From assembly GCF_900113125.1 (NCBI RefSeq), contig NZ_FOOG01000010.1:1-64000 (forward strand): a DNA stretch of 64,000 bases. Direction: 5' to 3'. The position numbers were made by a program, and so were the translations under genes. The notes under the pieces were generated by a model. The model was not told the origin of the DNA and did not search any database. It was given only the letters and a program-made list of their open reading frames with translations. Positions 34,302 through 42,082 of the stretch are shown here, one piece after another. Position 1 is the first letter of the stretch. Every line of letters begins with the position of its first letter. Source of the DNA: Halobacillus alkaliphilus. Its GTDB lineage: Bacteria; Bacillota; Bacilli; Bacillales; Halobacillaceae.

Positions 34302-36251
34302 TTATTTTTCTAAGCGGTTTTTAACCCAGTTAATCAAACCGCCCATTTGCATGATTTCAATTTGACGTTCAGATAGCGCATGCTCTAATTTTAAGGTCTT
34401 GTCCTTACCTTTGACTTCTACTTCTACTTGATTAGATTGTTTAATACCATCTCTCAATCCTTTAAACACTAGGACATCACCTTGCTCTAACTCCTCCAAG
34501 TCCTCTTCGTTCACAAATGTTAACGGGAGAACTCCAAAGTTGGCCAGGTTTTGCCAGTGGATTCGGGCAAAGTCCTTCACAATGGCTACTTTAAGACCCA
34601 AATATTTTGGTGCAAGCGCGGCGTGTTCACGACTCGAACCTTGACCATAGTTCATACCAGCAACGACCGCATGACCACCTTGATCTCTGATTTCCATGGC
34701 ACGGTCATGATAAGTTTCATCTACGATTTCGAACGTGAACTTACTAATCTCAGGCAGGTTACTGCGGTATGGCAATACTCTGGCACCACCTGCTAAAATT
34801 TCATCTGTTGAAATGTCATTACCCATTTTCAGTAAGATCGGCAACTCCATGTCATTCGGCAGCTCATCCATCTTAGGAATAGATGCAATATTCGGTCCTT
34901 TTACAAGTTCTACTTCTTTCGCTTCCTCATAAGGAAGTGGATCATCCAGGAGCCGCGTGTCAATGGTTGGCTCTTCCAGCTCCTTAATAGATGGATAATC
35001 AAAGTCTGACTTTCTTGGGTCCGTAATTTTCCCTGTCAATGCTGACACAGCTGCTGTTTCCGGACTGCATAGGAACACACTATCTTCTTTTGTACCTGAA
35101 CGGCCCGGGAAGTTCCTTGGAGTCGTACGTAAGCTGTTACGACCCGTGGCAGGTGCCTGTCCCATTCCGATACAACCATTACAACCTGCCTGGTGCAAGC
35201 GGCCTCCAGATTGCAGGAAGTTAGCTATATGCCCTTCTTGAGAAAGGTCAATCAGCATTTGTCTTGATGTTGGGTTCAAGTCAAAGGATACACCATCTGC
35301 AATTCGATGTCCCTCTACGATCTTGGAAGCAACTGCGAAATCACGGTAACCCGGGTTAGCTGATGAACCAATGTAAGACTGATAAATAGATTCTCCTTCT
35401 ACTTCTTCAATCGGTACTACGTTGCCTGGGCTGGAAGGTTTAGCGATCATTGGCCCCAGTTCAGATAAGTTCAATTCATCATGAACATCATAAGAAGCGC
35501 CATCATCAGCTTTCAACTCAATCCAGTCATCTTCGCGACCTTGCAGTTTCATGAATCGCTTCGTTTCTTCATCGGATGGGAAAACCGTACCTGTTGCTCC
35601 AAGCTCCGCACCCATGTTTGCAATAACGTGGCGATCCATGGCAGTTAGATTTTTAAGTCCTGGACCGTAGTATTCAAATACGTGGTTAGTAGCACCTTTA
35701 ACGCCGTGCCTTCTCAACATTTCAAGAATAGCATCTTTAGCACTTACCCAATCAGGGAATTCTCCTGTTACTTTAACGCCCCATACTTTAGGCATTTTCA
35801 CATAGAAAGGTTCTCCAGCAATAGCCATAGCTACATCGATTCCGCCTGCTCCCATGGCAAGCATGCCCATACAGCCATTTGCGCAAGTGTGACTGTCGGA
35901 ACCAAGCAATGTTTTACCAGGCGTAGCCAGGCGCTGCATGTGTACTGGGTGGCTCACTCCGTTTCCTGGACGGCTGAAGTGAAGACCGAATCGTTTAGCT
36001 GCACTCTCCAAGAATAAGTGGTCATCAGGGTTCTTACTGTCTTCCTGAATTAAGTTATGGTCTACGTACTGAGCGGAAGCCTCTGTCTGGGCACGTTCAA
36101 TCCCCATAGCCTCCAATTCAAGCATGACCATTGTACCTGTAGCATCTTGTGTTAAAGTCTGATCGATTTTCAATCCGATTTCAGTTCCCGGGGTCATCTC
36201 CCCTTTGACTAAATGATCTTTAATCAGCTTTTGTGTGACATTATAACTCAC
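34302..36251 (-). CDS. Aconitate hydratase, short single-chain type
   Basis: A 649-residue 4Fe-4S dehydratase. Cluster ligands are in SDSHTCANGCMGM and QAGCNGCIGMG. The C-terminal swivel domain has NYGQGSSREHAALAP (about residues 540-555). It is much shorter than the 900-residue CitB/AcnA type and corresponds to the compact aconitase group (Aquifex-type/mitochondrial-like). It catalyses citrate-isocitrate interconversion, or possibly a homoaconitase-like reaction. The start is GTG behind AAGGAGG. Whether it replaces or supplements a citB elsewhere cannot be seen here. Confidence 0.87.
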   Translation of the reverse strand: MSYNVTQKLIKDHLVKGEMTPGTEIGLKIDQTLTQDATGTMVMLELEAMGIERAQTEASAQYVDHNLIQEDSKNPDDHLFLESAAKRFGLHFSRPGNGVSHPVHMQRLATPGKTLLGSDSHTCANGCMGMLAMGAGGIDVAMAIAGEPFYVKMPKVWGVKVTGEFPDWVSAKDAILEMLRRHGVKGATNHVFEYYGPGLKNLTAMDRHVIANMGAELGATGTVFPSDEETKRFMKLQGREDDWIELKADDGASYDVHDELNLSELGPMIAKPSSPGNVVPIEEVEGESIYQSYIGSSANPGYRDFAVASKIVEGHRIADGVSFDLNPTSRQMLIDLSQEGHIANFLQSGGRLHQAGCNGCIGMGQAPATGRNSLRTTPRNFPGRSGTKEDSVFLCSPETAAVSALTGKITDPRKSDFDYPSIKELEEPTIDTRLLDDPLPYEEAKEVELVKGPNIASIPKMDELPNDMELPILLKMGNDISTDEILAGGARVLPYRSNLPEISKFTFEIVDETYHDRAMEIRDQGGHAVVAGMNYGQGSSREHAALAPKYLGLKVAIVKDFARIHWQNLANFGVLPLTFVNEEDLEELEQGDVLVFKGLRDGIKQSNQVEVEVKGKDKTLKLEHALSERQIEIMQMGGLINWVKNRLEK

Positions 36252-36601
36252 ACTTAATTCCTCCTTCTCACCAAATTAATAGGTAGTTTCTTGAGGTATC
36301 TAAGTATCCTATACTTTTTATACCCTAAATCCTGGTCCTTTACTCGTAGAATTGGTCGTCTCCTGGTTAAAATTAGAATATTCTCTACTATTTATAATCA
36401 TATGACTGGGCTTTTTAATCGAGGTTGTGTGAAATGTCCTGGATTAATTTTAGTAAAAGATTCCTGCTATGGCAGAGTCGCGATCTGAAAAACTTGCTGA
36501 GTATTGTGAAGAAAAGCTTTCAAGGGTTAGCGATTAATTACTATCGTAACTAATCCAAAAAAGAAAGGAGCTTATTCAGCTCCTTCCTTTCTGCTTTTAA
36601 T
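36252..36601. other. Intergenic region with a weak small-ORF candidate
   Basis: A 350-base gap between the aconitase and protease genes, both on the minus strand. It should contain the aconitase promoter. A 39-codon plus-strand frame at 36434-36553, starting MSWINFSKRFLLWQ with GAGG ten bases before the ATG, may be a small basic protein. I have no family for it and do not call it as a gene. Confidence 0.3.
36557..36595 (-). terminator. Terminator of the neutral protease gene
   Basis: On the minus strand the stem AAGGAGCT/AGCTCCTT is followed by TTCTTTTTT, just after the protease stop. Confidence 0.82.
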
Positions 36602-38188
36602 TTAATATACCCCCACATTGCTCCAGGCATTCGAAATGGCGTTCGCTGCCTGAGACCCATAAAGGTCTTGAGCTGACTGAATAAGAGCCTGGCGAGCGTT
36701 TGAGAAATTACTGCTTGGCGTCAAATAAACGGTTAAAGCCCGGTAATAAATATCTTCTGCCTTGGATATTCCTATGCTGTTAATCGTATAATAAGCTGCT
36801 TTATTCGGGATCCCACTATTAATATGAACTCCGCCCCAGTCTCCAGACTCCGTATTAGGAAGGTTACGGTACTCATCCATGTGGTCCGGCTGATCGTAAG
36901 CATTTGGATTGGAAAGAGAACGAAGAGCATCCCCTGAGGTCCCTGGAGTGTAAACATCTTCTCCCATTAACCAATCTTCTGAATCCACAAAGAAACCGAA
37001 CACATCGGAGAATGATTCATTTAATGCACCGGACTGATTTTCATATACCAGTTCAGCTGTTGTATCTGTTACAGCATGAGTTAATTCGTGGGCAACAATG
37101 TCATCAGCACCAGACAAATAAGTGAAAGTCGAACCATCACCATCGCCGTAAATCATTTGATTTCCAGTCCAGGCCGCATTATTATAGTTTGAACCATAAT
37201 GAACGGTTGATCGAATATCAGCCCCCTGGTTGTCATAGCTGACTCGCCCAAATGTATCATAGTAATAATCAAAAACCTCTCCAGCATAATAGTGGGCATC
37301 TACCGCTGCTTTTTGCCTTTCACTGTTGAATGTATTACCAGAATCCGTAACATAATAACCAGGCAGGCTGCTATATTGCCCTCCATAATTATCGAACGTT
37401 TCAATAACCCCATTCATAGGTTTTGTTGTATCAAATAAGTAGTAAGTGTTATTGTAAGCATACGTATTCAGCGTTTTAGAATCACCTAGCACTCCCGTAC
37501 CTGTACCAGAAGCTTCATGAACAACATTAGACGCTTTTAGCACTTCTCCATTTTCTGCATTAATATAAACCTGCCAATTTGCTGGGTATGGCTGAGAAAA
37601 TTGGAGCTCCACATGATAAGCTAACGTGTACTCCCCATCCTGGTGATGCACAACAAGATTAGAGTTTTCCGTTAGTGTTTCAAAATCCTTACCAATTTTG
37701 CTTTTTTGAACTTTATCAGCTTCTTCCCTGGTAACATCAATATGGTTCCACGCTAGATTAATAGCTTCTTTATGATTTAACTCTTTCAACTGCTTCACTT
37801 TTTCTGGAGCATCCTCATGAAATTCGCCATTGACTGCAGTAACGTCTCCGTTCGAATTTGTATGTACCATAACTTTCGCATTAGCTATCGGGACATTTCC
37901 AACGGTTCTCTGATAAGTATAGTGAGTCATTCCAACATCATCTTTTTCCTTTTTAACTAAATGTAAATCTTTGTTTGGGTTAAAGTTGAACTCCTGACGG
38001 TTCTGTTTAAAAAATTCTTTTACAGCTTTATCGCTCTTAATCTTAGATCCTTTCAAGTTCTCTGTTATAAATTCCGAAGAAACCCCTTTGTTTTTAATAC
38101 CTGAACTATCCTCGGCATTAGCTAATGTCCCGCCCGACACTAAGCTTGTCCCTAGTACAAATGCAGCTGTTACTGATTTCCAATTCAT
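36602..38188 (-). CDS. Secreted M4 neutral metalloprotease (bacillolysin/thermolysin type)
   Basis: A 528-residue preproprotease. It has a signal peptide ending at about ANAEDS (residues 1-26), an FTP/PepSY propeptide (about 35-220) and a mature M4 domain. The zinc site is HELTH (367-371) with the downstream Glu in ENQSGALNESFSDVFG; the catalytic His lies in GGVHINSGIPNKAAYY. It degrades extracellular proteins. The start at 38188 has GGAGGGATTCG before it; the frame opens 11 codons earlier. It is divergent from an NprR-like receptor gene, so it is the likely quorum-sensing target. Confidence 0.92.
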   Translation of the reverse strand: MNWKSVTAAFVLGTSLVSGGTLANAEDSSGIKNKGVSSEFITENLKGSKIKSDKAVKEFFKQNRQEFNFNPNKDLHLVKKEKDDVGMTHYTYQRTVGNVPIANAKVMVHTNSNGDVTAVNGEFHEDAPEKVKQLKELNHKEAINLAWNHIDVTREEADKVQKSKIGKDFETLTENSNLVVHHQDGEYTLAYHVELQFSQPYPANWQVYINAENGEVLKASNVVHEASGTGTGVLGDSKTLNTYAYNNTYYLFDTTKPMNGVIETFDNYGGQYSSLPGYYVTDSGNTFNSERQKAAVDAHYYAGEVFDYYYDTFGRVSYDNQGADIRSTVHYGSNYNNAAWTGNQMIYGDGDGSTFTYLSGADDIVAHELTHAVTDTTAELVYENQSGALNESFSDVFGFFVDSEDWLMGEDVYTPGTSGDALRSLSNPNAYDQPDHMDEYRNLPNTESGDWGGVHINSGIPNKAAYYTINSIGISKAEDIYYRALTVYLTPSSNFSNARQALIQSAQDLYGSQAANAISNAWSNVGVY

Positions 38189-38230
38189 CGAATCCCTCCT
38201 ATATTTGTAATACAATTCCAATGTATCACA

Positions 38231-38275
38231 ATATTCAGACGAATATCCTGTGAAAGTCAGGGGTCAAAATCCCCC
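38231..38275. promoter_or_regulatory. Candidate operator elements between protease and receptor genes
   Basis: Two inverted repeats stand out in the 225-base divergent region. ATATTCAGACGAATAT (38231-38246) has 6-base arms, and AGGGGTCAAAATCCCCCT (about 38259-38276) has GGGG/CCCC arms around an AT-rich core. Either could be the binding site of the NprR-like activator. The assignment is by position only. Confidence 0.4.
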
Positions 38276-38320
38276 TTAAAGCCTCATTTTTTTCACGACT
38301 TGGGAAACACGTGATTATTG

Positions 38321-38349
38321 TTGAAAATTCTTAATCGAACATGTATTCT
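38321..38349 (+). promoter_or_regulatory. Promoter of the NprR-like receptor gene
   Basis: TTGAAA (38321-38326) and TATTCT (38344-38349) with a 17-base spacer. Transcription would start near 38356, which excludes the upstream in-frame start at 38318 and supports the ATG at 38414. Confidence 0.6.
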
Positions 38350-38413
38350 AAATATAGATTTGAAAGAGGCACACTCTTCCAAATCAACAGTTGATCAACT
38401 AGGTGTGTGGCCA

Positions 38414-39694
38414 ATGGAATATGGTAAAGTACTTCGATTTCATCGAGTCAAGCAAGGTTTAACTCAAAACCAGCTGGCAGATGGAATTATCTCACCGGCG
38501 TATCTTTCCAAAATTGAGAATGATCAAACCGTTCCCGCGTTTGAAGTATTAGAATTGCTTTACGAACGGCTCGGTCTTGATTTCCTTGAGACTTCATCAA
38601 ACCATCCATCAAAGGAAAAGTTGAAGGAATGGTATGAAGCTATAGCTTTTAAACGTCAAGAAGACGCTAAAAGACTTAAAGAGGATATTCTCAATCAGAA
38701 AGAAACCCAGGAAAACCATCATTTGTATATTTTCTTCGAATTGTTTCGGATACGGCATCTTCTATTAGAAAATGAAGTAGACGAAGCTTATAAAGCTTGG
38801 GAAAATATCCGCCAGTATAAGGATACTTTTGATGAAGAGATGGAGTTCTATTATCATCTAGGTTCAGGACTCCTTAAGTACTATCAAGGAGATTTCGATA
38901 ATTCATTCCAGGAATTAATGGAAGCTAAAAATTATAGTTCATCTATTAATCTGGAAGACTGGGAATTCAGTGACCTTTATTATCTTCTTGCTTTAAGTAC
39001 AAGTCAGGCCAACCACATATCTGCATCCGTATTTTATGTAGACCAGGCTCTGGAAATTTATCAATCGAATTATGATTTAGCAAAGAGTGCAGATTGTCAC
39101 ATTTTGCAAGGTATCAACTATAGTCGTTTGAAAAACTATGCAAAAGCACTCGAAAATTTTCATTTGGCCAGAAAAATTGCCTTACAAACAGGAAATCAAA
39201 ATCAATTGAGACTGGTTTTTATCAATATAGGAACCTTGGAATCTCGGATTGAAAACCACGAATCAGCAATTATTAATTATAAGAAAAGTCTTGAATATCA
39301 CGATTCAGAATCCGAATTTCAAGAGTATGATTATTTAACTACCATTCATGGTCTCATTATTGAGAATTATCGCCTTGGTAATAAAACCGGTTGTTTAGAA
39401 TGGGTTCACAAAGGTGAGGAAAAGCTAGAGACTTTTCCTTCTGAAGCTTATAGCCTTCATTTTGAGGTTTATAAAAAAGTGATTAATCATAGTAACAACC
39501 TATCAAAATTTCTAGAAGACACTATCATTCCATTCTTTCAAGAGAAAAAGGAACATATTTACGTAATTCGATATGCTATGTTTTTAGCTGATATATTAGA
39601 AGAACAACGTATGTACAAAAAATCATCAACTTATTTAAGGTTAGCAATCCAATTGTTAAATAAACATTCTAATTTAGGAGGGATACTCTTATGA
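38414..39694 (+). CDS. NprR-like HTH-TPR quorum-sensing receptor (RRNPP family)
   Basis: A 426-residue regulator. Residues about 4-60 form an XRE helix-turn-helix (GKVLRFHRVKQGLTQNQLAD, then ISPAYLSKIENDQTVP). Residues about 75-420 are helical TPR repeats (for example YAKALENFHLARKIALQTGN and MYKKSSTYLRLAIQLL near the end). The size and layout match NprR/PlcR-type receptors, which bind a re-imported signalling peptide. The stop codon overlaps the ATG of a 41-residue pro-peptide gene. A neutral protease is divergently encoded upstream, as in the B. cereus group nprA-nprR-nprX locus. Confidence 0.85.
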   Translation: MEYGKVLRFHRVKQGLTQNQLADGIISPAYLSKIENDQTVPAFEVLELLYERLGLDFLETSSNHPSKEKLKEWYEAIAFKRQEDAKRLKEDILNQKETQENHHLYIFFELFRIRHLLLENEVDEAYKAWENIRQYKDTFDEEMEFYYHLGSGLLKYYQGDFDNSFQELMEAKNYSSSINLEDWEFSDLYYLLALSTSQANHISASVFYVDQALEIYQSNYDLAKSADCHILQGINYSRLKNYAKALENFHLARKIALQTGNQNQLRLVFINIGTLESRIENHESAIINYKKSLEYHDSESEFQEYDYLTTIHGLIIENYRLGNKTGCLEWVHKGEEKLETFPSEAYSLHFEVYKKVINHSNNLSKFLEDTIIPFFQEKKEHIYVIRYAMFLADILEEQRMYKKSSTYLRLAIQLLNKHSNLGGILL

Positions 39695-39816
39695 AGAAAG
39701 TGATTGCTGTAATTGGAGTGGTAGCATTTCTAGCATCTGCTGCTGCGCCTATCTTAAATGACAGTGCAGTAGATGCATATCCAAGACCACTAGTAGCTGA
39801 AGTTGAAGAAGTTTAA
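39691..39816 (+). CDS. NprX-like secreted pro-peptide (41 residues), candidate quorum signal
   Basis: The ATG overlaps the receptor's TGA (ATGA) and follows AGGAGGGATACTCTT. The product has a short basic N-terminus (MKK) and a hydrophobic export signal (about residues 4-20, VIAVIGVVAFLASAAAP). A polar tail ends DAYPRPLVAEVEEV. This is the design of Phr/NprX/PapR pro-peptides, in which a 5-8 residue signal is cut from the C-terminal part after secretion and re-imported by an oligopeptide permease. A proline-containing segment around YPRPLVAE is the best guess for the mature signal; the exact cut sites are not visible. A terminator follows. Confidence 0.75.
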   Translation: MKKVIAVIGVVAFLASAAAPILNDSAVDAYPRPLVAEVEEV

Positions 39817-39883
39817 GATTTTGTTTTTCATTTTTTATGTGTAATTAGCACCTCCCCTAATCCTATACCTATACAATTTTTCG

Positions 39884-39913
39884 CCTCTGCCCCTTGTGGC
39901 AGGGGTATTTTTT
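39884..39913 (+). terminator. Terminator after the pro-peptide gene
   Basis: The stem CCTCTGCC/GGCAGGGG with a 6-base loop and a TATTTTTTT tail closes the receptor/pro-peptide operon. Confidence 0.8.
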
Positions 39914-39940
39914 TAATATCAACGGAAAAGAGGTTCTAAA

Positions 39941-40600
39941 GTGAAATTCATCGGGATCGACCTGTCTGGACCCTCCAATCATAAAGATACAGCTGCTGTG
40001 GTTTGCCGTGAAGAACATAATCAATTATTCATAGAAGACCTTCAATCGGGATTGTCGGATCAAGCCATCTTTTCTATTATTACTGAGCAAGCAAAAAGGA
40101 ATAATAAAATTTATATCGGAATAGATGCTCCTTTGTCCTACCAGGATGGCGGAGGTGATAGAGAAACTGATCGCGGGTTAAGAAATTACGCGAAGCACCT
40201 TGGAGTTAAGCCAGGTTCTATTATGCCCCCAACTCTCACAAGAATGATTTACTTAACTGCAAGAGGTGTACACCTTGCCCACATGATCAAAAATTCATTC
40301 CCTAATAAGGTTGAAATCGTCGAGGTTCATCCCGGTATAGCTCTTGCTTCCCGGTTACCCATTGAAGACAGGCCCCAGGCAGTTCTTTATAAAAAAGACG
40401 AACAAAGCAGAAGATTTGTTCATAAGTGGTTATCAGAAATTTATTTTCAATCGGTTGACCTAGTTGAGGACTCCTCCACTCACCAATTGGATGCATGCCT
40501 GGCTGCTCTCGCCTGCTGGCATTGGTTCAGTGAAACTAAATCACCAGCTTGGCACATGCCGGAGCAGCCTCCCCACCATCCCTTCCCATTTTCATCTTAA
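39941..40600 (+). CDS. DUF429 domain protein
   Basis: A 219-residue protein with the DUF429 pattern. It has an N-terminal IGIDLSGPSNHKDTA segment, the internal IYIGIDAPLSY that resembles an RNase-H/actin-like strand with conserved acidic residues, and a C-terminal HQLDACLAALACWHW. These acidic positions suggest a divergent RNase-H-fold nuclease, but no activity is established. The start is GTG at 39941 behind AGAGGTTCTAAA. It is separated from the quorum-sensing operon by a terminator. Confidence 0.8.
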   Translation: MKFIGIDLSGPSNHKDTAAVVCREEHNQLFIEDLQSGLSDQAIFSIITEQAKRNNKIYIGIDAPLSYQDGGGDRETDRGLRNYAKHLGVKPGSIMPPTLTRMIYLTARGVHLAHMIKNSFPNKVEIVEVHPGIALASRLPIEDRPQAVLYKKDEQSRRFVHKWLSEIYFQSVDLVEDSSTHQLDACLAALACWHWFSETKSPAWHMPEQPPHHPFPFSS

Positions 40601-40628
40601 AAAAGCAGCACATAATGTGCTGCTTTTC
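40599..40628. terminator. Bidirectional terminator between convergent genes
   Basis: A perfect 12-bp stem AAAAGCAGCACA/TGTGCTGCTTTT with a 3-base loop. Confidence 0.85.
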
Positions 40629-41131
40629 TACTCTTCGAAATATCTTTGAAATGTGTAAAGAGGGGTTTGGCCTTCAAGGGCCTTGAATATCATACGGTTA
40701 TTCTTTTGATTAATCGTCACCGCATCAATGTCTTTATACTCTTTATTTTTCGTTTGTTGTTCGATACTCGCCTTTACTTCATTCATTAATCCTAACGTCT
40801 GACGGCTGCTCGTCTTTGTATAAACGATTTCCTGTGATGTTTCTAACATCTTTTCAGCAATCGATTCCTCAATACCAAGTGTTTGAAATAGCTGGTTCAT
40901 AGATCCTTTTATTACATTATCAATATTTTCAAACTGTGGGCTTTCCAATCCAAACAACGTGAGATTTAAAGCTGTGCTATTATTCATTAAGATTAAACAC
41001 TTACGCCCATTCACCTTAATAAGATTAGCTTGCCATTGGTATATCTGAGGTATCTGTTCATACTCTTCTGTGCTTTCAATTGTCTTATCTATTTGACTTT
41101 GTAACTTTTTCGTAGCTCCGATAACAAACAA
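40628..41131 (-). CDS. Hypothetical protein, DUF6933-like
   Basis: A 167-residue soluble protein beginning FVIGATKKLQSQID. It has a QWQANLIKVNGRKCLILMNNSTALNLTLF stretch, the pattern I associate with DUF6933 (an N-terminal strand, then a conserved W and a strand ending in NxxT). Its function is unknown. Of two in-frame TTG codons, the one at 41131 has better spacing from GAGGAG than the one at 41137. It stands alone between the DUF429 gene and treR. Confidence 0.6.
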   Translation of the reverse strand: MFVIGATKKLQSQIDKTIESTEEYEQIPQIYQWQANLIKVNGRKCLILMNNSTALNLTLFGLESPQFENIDNVIKGSMNQLFQTLGIEESIAEKMLETSQEIVYTKTSSRQTLGLMNEVKASIEQQTKNKEYKDIDAVTINQKNNRMIFKALEGQTPLYTFQRYFEE

Positions 41132-41310
41132 AACCAATTCTCCTCATCTCATTAATATACGTTAATTGTAACAGTTTCTGCTACTATTCCCTACTAGGAT
41201 CACCTGTGTATTTGATAACTATTTCTTCCATAGTTTTTCTTTTTCTTTATTGCGCCAGCCAAGCATCTCCTTAAAATACCCCTCAATTCATTGGCTTTAT
41301 TATAATAGAC

Positions 41311-41343
41311 AAAAAAGAAGAACCGCTAAACGGCTCTTCTTTT
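41311..41343 (-). terminator. Terminator of the trehalose operon
   Basis: On the minus strand the stem AAGAAGAGCCG/CGGTTCTTCTT is followed by TTTT, immediately after the treR stop. Confidence 0.82.
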
Positions 41344-42060
41344 CTAAGATTTCGATCTTCTGGCAAAATCAACAAATTGAAACTTATCAGGTCTGTGTCT
41401 GGATTCAGTAAATTGAAATAACGTAGCATCAGCAAGATACACGTGGCTTCGGATTACCACTACCTGTTCATGCCCCTTTAGATCTAAATAGTTACGATCT
41501 TCCTCAGTTACTGGTTCTACAACAATTTCTTTTTTTGCAAAACTTATAGTAAGCCCCAGTTCATTTTCAATGTACTCATAGATAGAGTCCTCAGCAATCT
41601 CACTGGTCAAACCTGGAACCATATCTTCTCGAATATAGTCCTTATCAAGAATGATTTTTTCACCATTGATCTCTCTTGCCCGGATAATCTTCCAAAGTTT
41701 ATGATCCTGCGAACAGTTTAGCTGCTCTCCAATTAAACCATCCGCCTGCCTTAAGGTGAGATTATGGACAAATGTTCGAAAATCCTTCCCCAGTTGATTA
41801 GATAACTCTTTAAAACTCGTCAGACCTGAGACAGGAAACTCAAACTTGCCATGATCCAGTACGACGGACCCCTTCCCTCTTACCTTTTGAATATAGCCAT
41901 TTTGGGCAAGAAGATTTAAAGCTTTACGGATGGTTTCTCTTGAAGTGCTAAAACGGCTCGATAGTTCATGTTCAGAGGGAAGCGTATCTCCTGGATGAAT
42001 GCTGCCTCTTTGGATCTCTTCTACAAGATCATTATAAATGACTAAAAATTTATTTTTCAT
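41344..42060 (-). CDS. treR: Trehalose operon repressor TreR (GntR/HutC family)
   Basis: A 238-residue repressor. Its N-terminal GntR winged helix is YNDLVEEIQRGSIHPGDTLPSEHELSSRFSTSRETIRKALNLL, and the C-terminal UTRA effector domain (about 90-235) should bind trehalose-6-phosphate. MKNKFLVIYNDLVEE at 42060 is preferred over three upstream in-frame start codons because it matches the family N-terminus and follows GGTGAT. It is the last gene of treP-treA-treR. Its expected operator, the palindrome TTGTATATACAA, is found twice at the operon promoter. Confidence 0.92.
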   Translation of the reverse strand: MKNKFLVIYNDLVEEIQRGSIHPGDTLPSEHELSSRFSTSRETIRKALNLLAQNGYIQKVRGKGSVVLDHGKFEFPVSGLTSFKELSNQLGKDFRTFVHNLTLRQADGLIGEQLNCSQDHKLWKIIRAREINGEKIILDKDYIREDMVPGLTSEIAEDSIYEYIENELGLTISFAKKEIVVEPVTEEDRNYLDLKGHEQVVVIRSHVYLADATLFQFTESRHRPDKFQFVDFARRSKS

Positions 42061-42082
42061 TTTCATCACCATTCGTATTTTA

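Noticed and set aside
36434-36553. 39-codon ORF (start of peptide MSWINFSKRFLLWQ)
   Set aside because: GAGG spacing is tolerable, but no promoter, family or context supports it; kept only as a note on the gap.
38337-38350. LexA-box-like CGAACATGTATTCT in the NprR-like promoter
   Set aside because: Two core positions of CGAAC-N4-GTTCG are wrong; more likely chance overlap with the -10.
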